Positions 54,741-63,293 of a DNA stretch of 64,000 nt are shown in pieces. This stretch comes from PLA3 sp964592235. GTDB lineage: Bacteria > Planctomycetota > Phycisphaerae > UBA1845 > UTPLA1. Each line of letters begins with the position of its first letter. Positions within the stretch are counted from its first letter, which is position 1. The DNA lies in the NCBI GenBank assembly GCA_964592235.1, contig CAZQCF010000010.1, forward strand, positions 1 to 64,000, read 5' to 3'. Under the pieces are notes generated by a model. The model was not told the origin of the DNA, did no database searches, and saw nothing but the letters and a program-made list of their open reading frames with translations. A program made the translations under genes and the position numbers.

Positions 54741-55061
54741 ATGGCATTCTCAATTGAAGTTCTGCGCACGAAGCTTGCGGCGGGCGAAGTCGATTTCACC
54801 GTCCATGCCTTGTTTGAGGCAGCATCCGACTTGATTTTCGTAGACGAAGTTGAGCGAGCGATGCACAGCGGCGAAGTCATTGAGTATGTAACCGATCGAC
54901 ATCGATGTGTGGTTTCATGCTACATTTCCCGAAATGAACCCATACACGTCGTAATCGAATACGAAGACTGGTTGGCAAACTCCGACAATTCGGTTGTCAT
55001 CATTACGGTTTATCGCCCTGATCCGGCCAAGTGGATTGACTCCCGCGTGCGCCGCGGATAG
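54741..55061 (+). CDS. DUF4258-type protein, possible toxin
   Basis: This 106-residue protein resembles DUF4258 proteins, which have an RelE-like RNase fold: VDFTVHALFEAASDLIFVDEVERAMHSGEVIEYV, then a beta strand pair, HRCVVSCYISRNEPIHVVIEYE. Next to the following YgiT-type gene it forms a probable type II toxin-antitoxin pair. The ATG at 54741 is preferred over a TTG-like start at 54675 because it begins the conserved part. It lies 98 bases after recR, and the base composition is slightly AT-richer than the neighbours. Confidence 0.75.
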   Translation: MAFSIEVLRTKLAAGEVDFTVHALFEAASDLIFVDEVERAMHSGEVIEYVTDRHRCVVSCYISRNEPIHVVIEYEDWLANSDNSVVIITVYRPDPAKWIDSRVRRG

Positions 55062-55070
55062 AATGCCAGC

Positions 55071-55331
55071 GTGACTAAGCACTGTACCAAATGCAGCCAG
55101 CCGATGACGCTGGGTGTTGCTGACCTAGATGAAACAATCCGCGGCATTCACGTCCGAATGGAAAACGTTTCTGCGTGGGTTTGTCCCAACTGCGGGGAAA
55201 AGCAGGTAAGCCTTCCAGTCGCGCGCTATCTTTCGGAATATCTCAAGCGCCTCTTGACCGACCTGCCAACGCCGCCCGATGGCGTTCAACACCCGCTGAC
55301 ACCTACAGTAATCGTCTTTTCCGCAGCCTGA
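55071..55331 (+). CDS. YgiT-type zinc-finger protein, possible antitoxin
   Basis: The 86-residue product has two CxxC knuckles about 33 residues apart (CTKCSQPM and CPNCGEKQVS), the YgiT/MqsA N-terminal zinc domain often found next to DUF4258 genes. The C-terminal helix-turn-helix of full-length MqsA is not present. The start is a GTG at 55071, nine bases after the stop of the DUF4258 gene. The pairing and order fit a toxin-antitoxin-like module. Confidence 0.78.
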   Translation: MTKHCTKCSQPMTLGVADLDETIRGIHVRMENVSAWVCPNCGEKQVSLPVARYLSEYLKRLLTDLPTPPDGVQHPLTPTVIVFSAA

Positions 55332-55347
55332 CTGCTAAGGATTCCCG

Positions 55348-55704
55348 ATGCCCGCCCCGCCGCGCGGCTACTGGTTCAACTCATTCATCCTGTATGGATG
55401 GAATACGTGGAACGTCTACCGTTTCTTTCGCCTTCGCAGGGGACGGCCGACTGCATCCATAACCATCAGAAATTCAGATAATGAGCCGTTCATTATTCCT
55501 ACTCCAGATGGAATGATGATCCTGTGCGAACTGATGTTGGCACTTGATAAGAATCCCGACTTGCGCGAGGCCACGTTAGGCCGCGAGCAAGTCAACGCAC
55601 TGGTTTCGAAATGCACAATGGCTGCCGATTCGCGGGAGCCGCTTGAAGTCGTGAACGAGCTTGCGGTTGCTCGCTGCGATTACTACTCCCCCGGCTCATT
55701 CTAA
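55348..55704 (+). CDS. Hypothetical protein beside the DUF4258/YgiT pair
   Basis: The 118-residue product starts with an aromatic basic stretch (GYWFNSFILYGWNTWNVYRFFRLRRG), then a polar alpha/beta region (DNEPFIIPTPDGMMILCELMLALDKNP, REQVNALVSKCTMAADS). I do not recognise the family. It begins 16 bases after the YgiT-type gene and is likely in the same transcript. Its base composition, like the pair before it, is less GC-rich than most of the window. Confidence 0.6.
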   Translation: MPAPPRGYWFNSFILYGWNTWNVYRFFRLRRGRPTASITIRNSDNEPFIIPTPDGMMILCELMLALDKNPDLREATLGREQVNALVSKCTMAADSREPLEVVNELAVARCDYYSPGSF

Positions 55705-55896
55705 ATCGTAATCAAGGGGTTCCTCAATCGGTTGCCCACTGCCGTCATCATCACCAGCCAAGGCCGCGGTCGCGCTCCCATATGCATCCGCGTGATGTCA
55801 CCAATACGATATCGATTTCATCAGATGCTACGAGCACTGCCCCGATGGCCTTCAGCAGATCGCCATGATCACCCGCAATAATACTCAAGCCCCAAG

Positions 55897-55924
55897 TCTC
55901 AAATCTCAAATCTCAAATCTCAAA
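55897..55924. repeat. Heptamer tandem repeat TCTCAAA x4
   Basis: Four perfect copies of TCTCAAA run from 55897 to 55924, in the 227-base gap between the hypothetical gene and the VWA protein gene, whose stop is at 55932. Nothing else is recognised in the gap. Copy number could vary by slippage. Confidence 0.8.
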
Positions 55925-55931
55925 TCCCCCC

Positions 55932-57962
55932 TCACACCATCACCCGCCGGTTGTAAACCCACCACTCCAGCAGCAAGAAGGCCATCGCCGCCGCCACGGC
56001 GTAGGGCCAGAGCGGCTGATTGATTTTGATCTCGTCGCTGATCGATGCGACCTTCTCGCTTCCCACTTCAAACGCATCGTTCGGGGCAATGTTGGACTCC
56101 ACCGCGTCGAGCAGATTCACCGCGAACGGCTCCGATGTCTTAGCCGAATCGTCATACGTCACTCGATACAGGCCCGTGTCGCTGGTTCGTGCGTAGCTGG
56201 CGGTGCCGCGGTCGGCGACGGGCACTTCGTCGGTCTGGCCATCGGGCCGCAGCACCCGCGCGGTGGTCGCGCCGGGTGGCACGGTCAAGGTGATGGTCGC
56301 GCCCGGTTGAATCATTCGACTGGTCTCAACCATGCCACCGCCGGCCAGATAGCCCAGCGAGTTGAATACAAACACCGGGAATGCGTACGAAATGAGAAAA
56401 TCCGACTCGAGCACATCAAACGTCGTGATGACGTAACGATGGCCCGGATCGGTCAGCATGACCATGATCGGTGATGATTCGCCTTCGATCAGCGATTGCG
56501 CATGGCCGGGCAGCTTCAACTTGTGCCATTTCGAGACGAACATGGCTTCGTAGTTGACATTTCGAATCAGCGGGTGCGCTTCGTTGCCGTAGACGATGGG
56601 CGTGCCGGGAACTTCCTCTCCGCGAGCGACGCCGTCCATCTTCGGCAATCCGCCGAGGAAGAGATAATTTCCCGGCGGCAGACGGTCGGTGTCGTGGTTG
56701 TCGAGGATGACAAGATCGTACGACGATCGCCCCTCTGCGGTGAGCCTGGCCACGTCGATCGATTCGTATTGACCGGGCGGCAGGGTGTCGACCTGCTGGA
56801 TGTCGAAGCTGCGAATGGCCCGCGTCACGTAATACTCGACCGGCCCGCGATCGGTCACCAGCAACACGCGCAACTCGCGCGGCGGGTCGATCGGCGCGAC
56901 GACCCGGTTGTCGACCATGAGGGCGTCGTCGCGATGAATTTTCACTTCAATCGTGCCGGCTTGTTCGTGCCCCATCTCGAAGATCACGTTGCGCGCGTCA
57001 GGCAGCCCCTCCTCGGGCGATGCCGCGGCGTCTCCCGCGCCGCCACCCGGGGCCGACGTGCCCTTCCGGCTCGACTCGGCCGGCCCGAGCGCGACTTCCT
57101 GCACGGCTCCCGTCCCCGTCAGCAGCTTGCCGTCCAGGCTTAATGAGACATCCGTCGTCACAGGCGCCGGGCCGAAATTCTGGATCCGTGCAAAAACCGA
57201 CAGCACGCCCGGCCGGTCGATCTCCCGGCGGATATCGAACGCCACGATGCCGACGTTGTCGACCGCCGCGCCGATTCGATAGAACCGCATCTTCCCACGC
57301 GTTACGAACTGCTCCTGTGCGTCGGCGATCCGTCCGTCGCTGAACAGCTCCAGATCGGCCGCCTCGGCCTGTGCTGCTTCGGGAGCGGCCACGCCCGGCA
57401 CATCGATCAGGTTGCTGGAGTAGGCCACAGCCAATTGCAGGGCTTCGCCGATGCGGCTGGGACCGTCGGCCGGCTCGATGCGCTCGATGGATCGCGCGAG
57501 GCGGCGTTTGTCGTCGGTGAAACTGCACGCGATTTCGGGTTTGTCGGAAAAGGCAATGACCATCGCGCGCGACTCGCGCGGCAGGTCGTTCACGAAGTTC
57601 AGCGCCGCGCGGCGGGCGGCCTCCATGCGCGACGCGTCGCCCGATTCCCGCGCCTTCATGCTGGCCGACCGGTCGAGGAGCAGCACGATGTTCTTCTCCG
57701 GCCGGCGCATGAATCGGGCAACCGGGTCGGCGATGGCGAAGAGCAATGCCGCCAGCACGATCAGTTGCAGCAGCAGAAGAAGATTGCGGCGGAGTTTCTG
57801 AAACGGCGCGTTGACCTGAAGGTCCTGTACGGCCTTCTTCCATAGCAGCGTGGACGATACTTTGCGCTCCTGCCGGCGTAACTTGAGAAAATACAGCAGC
57901 AGCAGCAACGGTACCGCGATGCCGCCGACGATAGCCGCCGTCATCCCGGATAGCAGGCTCAC
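55932..57962 (-). CDS. VWA-domain membrane protein of BatA type
   Basis: The 676-residue protein has a BatA-like N-terminus with two membrane segments (GGIAVPLLLLLYFLKLRRQE, then NLLLLLQLIVLAALLFAIAD). A VWA domain with the metal-ion site DRSASMKA and a late membrane segment near the C-terminus (WPYAVAAAMAFLLLEWWVYNRR) complete it. Such proteins act with DUF58 partners and usually a MoxR ATPase; no MoxR gene is adjacent here. The GTG at 57962 overlaps the DUF58 stop (GTGA) and gives the family N-terminus VSLLSGMTAAIVGG; an ATG at 57944 is possible. Confidence 0.87.
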   Translation of the reverse strand: MSLLSGMTAAIVGGIAVPLLLLLYFLKLRRQERKVSSTLLWKKAVQDLQVNAPFQKLRRNLLLLLQLIVLAALLFAIADPVARFMRRPEKNIVLLLDRSASMKARESGDASRMEAARRAALNFVNDLPRESRAMVIAFSDKPEIACSFTDDKRRLARSIERIEPADGPSRIGEALQLAVAYSSNLIDVPGVAAPEAAQAEAADLELFSDGRIADAQEQFVTRGKMRFYRIGAAVDNVGIVAFDIRREIDRPGVLSVFARIQNFGPAPVTTDVSLSLDGKLLTGTGAVQEVALGPAESSRKGTSAPGGGAGDAAASPEEGLPDARNVIFEMGHEQAGTIEVKIHRDDALMVDNRVVAPIDPPRELRVLLVTDRGPVEYYVTRAIRSFDIQQVDTLPPGQYESIDVARLTAEGRSSYDLVILDNHDTDRLPPGNYLFLGGLPKMDGVARGEEVPGTPIVYGNEAHPLIRNVNYEAMFVSKWHKLKLPGHAQSLIEGESSPIMVMLTDPGHRYVITTFDVLESDFLISYAFPVFVFNSLGYLAGGGMVETSRMIQPGATITLTVPPGATTARVLRPDGQTDEVPVADRGTASYARTSDTGLYRVTYDDSAKTSEPFAVNLLDAVESNIAPNDAFEVGSEKVASISDEIKINQPLWPYAVAAAMAFLLLEWWVYNRRVMV

Positions 57963-58879
57963 TTGACCAGCCCCCGATGCCGCAGATAAGTGAGCACCAG
58001 CGTTTCGAGGGAACTGTCGGACCGCGCGAGGTAATAAACGACGCCGCGCTGGCTGCAATACGTGCGGATCGATTCGCAGTATGCCTGAAGATTGGCCTTG
58101 TAGCGATCCATTAGCGGCTTGCTCACAGTGATTTCCGCCACGTCGTCGTCTTCGCAATCGACGAGCTTCAGATCGCCCGCGAGATCAGGCTGCACTTCCT
58201 GTGGGCTAAGCACCTGCAAAGCATAAATGTCCATCTGCCGACCGACGAGATAGCGCAGCGCTTCTTCAAATCCGCCCTTGTCGAAGAAATCCGAAATCAG
58301 CACGCAAACCCCCTTGGTGGTATGGCGCAAGGCGAACTGCTTCGCTGCCATCGCCATATGGCTTTTTCCCCCTACCGGCGCGTCTTCCAGGAATCGCATC
58401 ATCTGGCCAACCATCCGCCGGCCGCGCTGCCCCGCCAGCCGCCCGAAGACGGAGTCGTTGTACAGATAGAGATTGACGCGGTTGTAATTACAGAGGCCGA
58501 TGTAGGCGAGCGCGGCGGCGACGCGCTTGGCGTAGCGGGCCTTGGTCGGGTCACCGGTCTCCATCGAGCCGGACAGGTCAAGCAGGACCGAGACGGAAAG
58601 CTCCTCTTCTTCGAGAAAAAGCTTAAGAAACAGCCGGTCGAGCCGCGCGTAAATGTTCCAGTCGATGTGGCGGATGTCATCGCCGATGACGTAATTGCGG
58701 TAGTCGGCGAACTCGGCGGACTCGCCTTTGCGTTTGCTGCGACGCTCACCCTTCATGCGGCTTGCATGAATGCGGCGCGAGACGATCTCAAGCTGTTCAA
58801 GGCGCGCCATGAAATCCGGCGTCAGCAGTTGTCGATCGCTGGACGCGGGTTGTGCCGCCGGCCTGGGGGATACCGCCAT
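57959..58879 (-). CDS. DUF58 domain protein
   Basis: This 306-residue protein has the DUF58 core: FADYRNYVIGDDIRHIDW and LFLEEEELSVSVLLDLSGSM, with a VWA-like metal site DLSGSM. DUF58 proteins usually sit beside MoxR ATPases and VWA proteins in modules for complex assembly or envelope stress. The VWA gene follows with a four-base overlap. The gene is divergent from clpS. No upstream MoxR gene is present. Confidence 0.9.
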   Translation of the reverse strand: MAVSPRPAAQPASSDRQLLTPDFMARLEQLEIVSRRIHASRMKGERRSKRKGESAEFADYRNYVIGDDIRHIDWNIYARLDRLFLKLFLEEEELSVSVLLDLSGSMETGDPTKARYAKRVAAALAYIGLCNYNRVNLYLYNDSVFGRLAGQRGRRMVGQMMRFLEDAPVGGKSHMAMAAKQFALRHTTKGVCVLISDFFDKGGFEEALRYLVGRQMDIYALQVLSPQEVQPDLAGDLKLVDCEDDDVAEITVSKPLMDRYKANLQAYCESIRTYCSQRGVVYYLARSDSSLETLVLTYLRHRGLVK

Positions 58880-59009
58880 GGGGATTTTTTCCTATGCGTA
58901 CGCCGCCAAACTCATCATACGGTCGAGGTCGAAGTGCTCCAACAAGCGGCCGTCGCAAGCCGCGCAATGGGCTTGGCTCGCGCGCCAGCGCGGAAGCCCC
59001 TCCAAACGC

Positions 59010-59039
59010 TTGCAGAGCTGGCCCGTTTTCCGATATAAT
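59010..59039 (+). promoter_or_regulatory. Probable clpS promoter
   Basis: A perfect TATAAT (59034-59039) is preceded by TTGCAG (59010-59015) at 18 bases. The -35 matches only its first half. A start near 59046 leaves a 33-base leader containing AAGGAG. Confidence 0.55.
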
Positions 59040-59078
59040 GGGGGTTGTTCTGTGGTCGCATGTGAAGGAGCACGGCGT

Positions 59079-59408
59079 ATGTCGCAGAAAGACTCTTTTG
59101 CGGATGACACGATGAATCAGGGAACCGTCGCCACCGCCCCGGTCCAGGCGCCCGCCAAACAGGTGGCCAAGCTGCTTCCGCCCTACCGGGTTCTGCTGCA
59201 CAACGACGACGAAAACACCATCGAGGATGTTGTTGAAACCATCCTCATGCTGACGCCGCTGCGCCACGCCGATGCCGTGATGAAGACACTCGAGGCGCAT
59301 GAGACGGGCGTGGCATTGCTTCTCGTCACTCATCGTGAGCGCGCGGAGCTGTACGTCGAGCAATTCCATTCGCGCCACCTTTCGGTCAGCATCGAGCCGG
59401 CAGAGTAG
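59079..59408 (+). CDS. clpS: ATP-dependent Clp protease adaptor ClpS
   Basis: ClpS delivers N-degron substrates to ClpAP-type proteases. The 109-residue protein has the family core PPYRVLLHNDDENTIEDVVETI, with the Asn-Asp-Asp contacts, and HETGVALLLVTHRERAELYVEQF. The ATG at 59079 has AAGGAG eight bases upstream. The frame continues upstream without ClpS similarity. ClpA is not in the window. Confidence 0.93.
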   Translation: MSQKDSFADDTMNQGTVATAPVQAPAKQVAKLLPPYRVLLHNDDENTIEDVVETILMLTPLRHADAVMKTLEAHETGVALLLVTHRERAELYVEQFHSRHLSVSIEPAE

Positions 59409-59507
59409 AAGACGACTCCGGTCTTTCAAGCATGGCCGCCATGCCACCCGCGCTCTGCGGCCATACCCATCGTTGCTGCCAATCATCAGCGAGCGCGATA
59501 CCGCTCC

Positions 59508-60971
59508 TTATTTCTCCGCGATGCAGTACAGGTGCGAGCGGCCGCGGAGGAATAGCTCGTTTCCGACGGCCACCGGCGATGCATCAAAGCCGTCGTCCAG
59601 CTTGTTCGTCGCCAGGACGTTCATCTCCGGGCCGTCCTCCAGCACGATCGTCGTACCGTTTCGACCGGCCACATAGACGCGACCATCGGCCGCCAGCAGC
59701 GACGCGTAGACGCCGTCGATGCCGGTCAGCCGCTGCTTCTCGAACACGGGTTCGCTCGACTTCTTGTCGATGCAGGAGATCAATGGGCGGTTGTTGTCAA
59801 TAAAGTACAGATTCTTGCCGCAGATGACCGCCGACGGCACATACGGCGTGTCGCGTTCGTATTTCCACGCGATGGCCGGCGAGTCGGTGATGTCGCCCTT
59901 GGCGCTGGCGTAGCGAATGGCCAGGGCAGCCGCCCCGCGGAAGCCGCTGATGCAATAGAGCAACTCGCCGTCGATCATCGGCGAGGGGATGGTGTTGGCG
60001 GTCATACCGCCGCAGCGCCAGATTTCCTTGCCGGTCTTCAGATCGTAGGCACAGATGTGATTCTGCGCGACGGCGACGACCTGGGCCTTGCCGCCGACGT
60101 CGATCACCAGGGGGGTACACCACGAGGTATGTTCGTCTCGCTCGACGCGCCAAATTTCGTCACCCGTCTTCTTATTAAACGCCGCGATGAAATCTTCGCC
60201 CTCATGATCCCACTGCACCACGATCGTGTCGCCGTGCAGCGCCGGCGAGCTGCCCTCGCCGAACTGGTTGCGCGTCTGCATCTTGCCAAAGTCCTTGCTC
60301 CATTTCAGCTTGCCGTCCATCGTCAGACAGTGCAACCCGCGCGAGCCAAAGTACGCATAAACATGCTCGCCGTCCGTCACCGGCGAACTTGACGCCTGCG
60401 TTGAATCCGTGTGGCCGGCTTCGTGCGGCTTCTCTTCCTTCACGGTCGTCGTCCAGACCGTTTTACCGGTCTTGCGATCCAGCGCGATGACTTCAAACCG
60501 GAAAGTACTCTTCGGCGCCTCCTGCCCGCGACCAAAGCCGCCGCCGCGCCGGCCGCCCGGCCGTCTAGGCCGCGGCTCGTCGGGCTGGGCGTCCAGATTC
60601 TCCATCGACGAGTCATGACGCGGCGCGGGCATCGGCGACATGCCGCCGTCGGCATCGCCGCCATCCGACGCGCCGCCCCCACCCTCCTTGATTTCAATTG
60701 CGGTCTGAACATAGACGCGGTCGCCCCAGACGATCGGCGTCGCATGGCCCTTGCCGGGAATCTCCACCTTCCACTTGACGTTTTTCTGCTCGCTCCACTC
60801 GACCGGAGGTTTCGCCGTCGGCGCGACGCCGCTGTTGTGTGGTCCGCGCCACGCCGGCCAGTTCTTCTCCGCCTCGGCCGACGGTCCGGCACCTTTGGCC
60901 GGGATCGCGACCGCAACCATCACCAGCCCCGCGACCGATGCTTTCAACAAATCGAAACGGATGAATTGCAT
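59508..60971 (-). CDS. Exported PQQ-like beta-propeller protein
   Basis: The 487-residue protein has a signal peptide (LKASVAGLVMVAVAIPAKG) and a series of PQQ-type propeller blades (FEVIALDRKTGKTVWTTTV, AFNKKTGDEIWRVERDE, AYDLKTGKEIWRCGGM). No dehydrogenase active-site set is apparent, so it is likely a non-enzymatic scaffold of the type abundant in planctomycetes. GGAGG is six bases upstream of the ATG at 60971. An Arg/Gly/Pro-rich insertion is seen at about residues 100-145. Confidence 0.88.
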   Translation of the reverse strand: MQFIRFDLLKASVAGLVMVAVAIPAKGAGPSAEAEKNWPAWRGPHNSGVAPTAKPPVEWSEQKNVKWKVEIPGKGHATPIVWGDRVYVQTAIEIKEGGGGASDGGDADGGMSPMPAPRHDSSMENLDAQPDEPRPRRPGGRRGGGFGRGQEAPKSTFRFEVIALDRKTGKTVWTTTVKEEKPHEAGHTDSTQASSSPVTDGEHVYAYFGSRGLHCLTMDGKLKWSKDFGKMQTRNQFGEGSSPALHGDTIVVQWDHEGEDFIAAFNKKTGDEIWRVERDEHTSWCTPLVIDVGGKAQVVAVAQNHICAYDLKTGKEIWRCGGMTANTIPSPMIDGELLYCISGFRGAAALAIRYASAKGDITDSPAIAWKYERDTPYVPSAVICGKNLYFIDNNRPLISCIDKKSSEPVFEKQRLTGIDGVYASLLAADGRVYVAGRNGTTIVLEDGPEMNVLATNKLDDGFDASPVAVGNELFLRGRSHLYCIAEK

Positions 60972-61076
60972 GGCACACCTCCAATGCGGAATGTACCCGC
61001 ATTTTCCGGCCCTTGCCAGCGGGATTAGAATGCGGCGCGATCATCAACGAAGCGCAGACCGAAACCACGAATCGCC

Positions 61077-61451
61077 ATGCAGAACGACCCAACCGCCGGA
61101 AACTCGAAGCACGATTCCAGAATCGAGCAACTTGCGCTCATGCTCGCCCTGGCGGCGCTGATTGGATGCGGGGGCGTCTTGTATCGCCACATGGCGCCGC
61201 GGAAGCACGCATCGCCGGATGGAAAATACGTCCTAACCACTTTTGTTGAGCGCGATCCAGCCCGCGCGCTGCACTACCTTTGCGTCGGCCTGCGCGTAAC
61301 CAATTCAAACGGCGCGATGGTGTGGGAGCACCGCACGCGCATTCCCGCGCGGGAGCCGTATGACAGCGGCTGGACTGAATCGGGGCGCCGCGTGTGGTTG
61401 ATAAGCGGCGATGCGCACGAAGAGTTCGATCCGTTCCCTGATGCGGATTGA
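61077..61451 (+). CDS. Small membrane-anchored protein of unknown function
   Basis: The 124-residue protein has one N-terminal membrane segment (LALMLALAALIGCGGVLY). The rest is an exported beta-rich domain beginning SPDGKYVLTTFVERDPARAL. A Cys in the hydrophobic segment (GCGG) resembles a lipobox only weakly. It is divergent from the propeller protein, and a terminator lies 34 bases after its stop. I do not recognise the family. Confidence 0.65.
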   Translation: MQNDPTAGNSKHDSRIEQLALMLALAALIGCGGVLYRHMAPRKHASPDGKYVLTTFVERDPARALHYLCVGLRVTNSNGAMVWEHRTRIPAREPYDSGWTESGRRVWLISGDAHEEFDPFPDAD

Positions 61452-61485
61452 ACGGAATATCGCCTTGATCACTTGGGCCAAATGA

Positions 61486-61517
61486 GAAAGCCCCCGGCAG
61501 GCTTGCCGAGGGCTTTC
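61486..61517 (+). terminator. Bidirectional terminator
   Basis: GAAAGCCC pairs with GGGCTTTC, with an inner CGGCA/TGCCG helix around GGCT. The A-rich left arm and T-rich right arm suit termination of the small gene on the plus strand and, less surely, of minus-strand transcripts. Confidence 0.8.
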
Positions 61518-61601
61518 GGTGGCGATTCCGTTCGATAGGGATTCAACATCTCTGAATCGCGCCGCGTGTCGATGCATCCGATCCATCGCGCCGCACTTTT
61601 T

Positions 61602-62174
61602 TTACCGCCTCCAGCGAAGCGGCGTGATGGGCAGTCGCGCCGGCGTGCTGCGCGAGAACGTGTTCGCGCGAACCGTGCCGAACCGATCGGTGCTGCCTCC
61701 GGCCGTCGAACCGGCCGTCGCGTTGAACCGATTGTTCGATGCGAACCCGCCGGCCGACGCGGTCCGCTGGACCGGTCCCTGCGCCACGCTGATGCCGCCG
61801 CTGCTGGCGACCTGGCCGTTGAAGCCGATCGTGATGTTCAGGTTGCTGGCCACGGCCGCAGGCAGGAACCGCGAGGCGACTGCGTTGCTCGCCGAGAACG
61901 TGATGCCGTTCTGGTCAACGCCGACCGCCACACCGCGGGCCACGTTCACGTTTCCGGTCCGAGTCTGGGTCTGCACATATCCGCGGCCGTCGCCGTTGTA
62001 GCCCGCCGTCGCCGCGGCGGTGCCGAGGTTGGAGGCCGTCGCGCTGGAGGAGGCCTCGCCGGCGCGAACCGTCGAAGCGAGCAGCATCAGGCTCATCGCC
62101 GAAGCCGCGCCCATCGCGAGCAACTTGTGAAGTCGGCTGGTTTCGAGTTTCAGGGTGGCGGTTGCAAGGGTCAT
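61602..62174 (-). CDS. Secreted Ala/Ser/Gly-rich repeat protein B
   Basis: The 190-residue protein has a signal peptide (LLAMGAASAMSLMLLASTVRAGE). The mature part is low in charge and rich in Ala, Ser, Gly, Asn and Thr, with alternating small residues (GTAAATAGYNGDGRGYVQTQTRTGNVNVARGV) suggestive of a beta-solenoid. It resembles the neighbour at 62383-63105 in composition and in the signal-cleavage context (RAGE followed by a Ser/Ala-rich stretch). The ATG at 62174 follows AAGGA. A hairpin lies just upstream. The function is unknown; a surface or matrix role is likely. Confidence 0.7.
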   Translation of the reverse strand: MTLATATLKLETSRLHKLLAMGAASAMSLMLLASTVRAGEASSSATASNLGTAAATAGYNGDGRGYVQTQTRTGNVNVARGVAVGVDQNGITFSASNAVASRFLPAAVASNLNITIGFNGQVASSGGISVAQGPVQRTASAGGFASNNRFNATAGSTAGGSTDRFGTVRANTFSRSTPARLPITPLRWRR

Positions 62175-62197
62175 GGCACATTTTCCTTTCGGGGTCG

Positions 62198-62218
62198 GCC
62201 CGATGGCACTCATCGGGC
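62198..62218 (-). promoter_or_regulatory. Leader hairpin upstream of repeat protein B
   Basis: On the minus strand GCCCGATG (62218-62211) pairs perfectly with CATCGGGC (62205-62198) around the loop AGTGC. It sits about 24 bases before the ATG of repeat protein B, close to the ribosome site. There is no T run, so a leader structure is more likely than a terminator. Confidence 0.6.
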
Positions 62219-62382
62219 GTCATTTGTTAGATGTCTGAACTACGTCATGGTTAGTGAGAACTCCTCGGTTTTGATCGCTCGACCCGGGCGAGATGCCCCG
62301 ACCACGATCTTGAGCCTTGTCCCGGCCGGCCGCCGTCGCAACACCCCCGCGGCGACGACCGGCCCGGAATCATTGCTCATTG

Positions 62383-63105
62383 TCATCGACCGCGTGCGTC
62401 AACCTTGACCGCTTCCGACATGTTGCGGCCGAAGTTGGTCGCCCGGCTGATCGCCGTCACGTTCGCCCGGCTGGCCCGGCCGCGGCCGCTCATGCTGACG
62501 CCGAGGCTGTTGGACTGGGCCGAGCTGAAGAACCGCGAGCCGGCCACAGCGCGAACGTTGCTGTCGGCGCGACCACCGAACGTATCGGCGACCGAATCGC
62601 TGACCGCCGTTGCCCGGCCGCCGAAGGCACCATCGCTCTCGGCATGGCTGTCACTCGTGGCGACGCCAAACCGGCTTAACGAAAGCGAACTGCTGCGGCT
62701 ATCGGCAACCGCGTTGAACCGCGAATCGGCATCGGCACGGCTGTTGCTGATCGACACGCCGCGGATCGCCGCCGCGTTTGAGTCGCTGTAGGCGACGGCG
62801 CGACCGCCGAAGACTCCCCGCGCTGTGGCGGCGGAGTTCGACACCGCCAGGCCGCCGTCGGCAATCGCGTTGGCATTGCTGACCGCCAGTCCCCGGCCGA
62901 TTCCAACAGCCCGCGAGTCGGCGATGGCGCGGCCGCCGTTGGTGGCCGCGGCGGTGGCGTAAGCGTTGCCGTTTCCGACGCCGACGGCGGTCGCGCTGGC
63001 GGATCCGCCGTTCGAGGAGATGCTGGTGGCGACGACCTCTCCGGCACGGGCCATGGAGACCATCGCGAGGCAGGTGACGATTGAGAGCAGCTTCGTTCGC
63101 ATCAT
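62383..63105 (-). CDS. Secreted Ala/Ser/Asn-rich repeat protein A
   Basis: The 240-residue protein has a signal peptide (LLSIVTCLAMVSMARAGE). The mature chain is built from loosely repeated units such as GGRAIADSRAVGIGRG, GGLAVSNSAATARGV, GGRAVAYSDSNAAAIRG and FGGRATAVSDSVADTFGGRA. The small-residue alternation recalls the YadA-type head repeat or other beta-solenoids. Start ATG-ATG at 63105, with AAGGAG eight bases before. It is divergent from the S9 peptidase and upstream of repeat protein B on the same strand. The function is unknown; an adhesive or structural surface protein is the best guess. Confidence 0.72.
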   Translation of the reverse strand: MMRTKLLSIVTCLAMVSMARAGEVVATSISSNGGSASATAVGVGNGNAYATAAATNGGRAIADSRAVGIGRGLAVSNANAIADGGLAVSNSAATARGVFGGRAVAYSDSNAAAIRGVSISNSRADADSRFNAVADSRSSSLSLSRFGVATSDSHAESDGAFGGRATAVSDSVADTFGGRADSNVRAVAGSRFFSSAQSNSLGVSMSGRGRASRANVTAISRATNFGRNMSEAVKVDARGR

Positions 63106-63293
63106 GGGACTCGCTCCTTTCGTATCAGAGCCTTGTGGAGACACCGTGTTCGGACCCGCTCGATCGAAGCTTCGTGTGGGTTCCATCGCTAGACACCTGT
63201 CGGGCCGCCGGGTTGGCGCAGTTGCCGGGAAACCGGCGTGCGGCGACAATGCGCCGTCGAGCCAATCAGAAACTTGTTACGAGGAAATTCACC

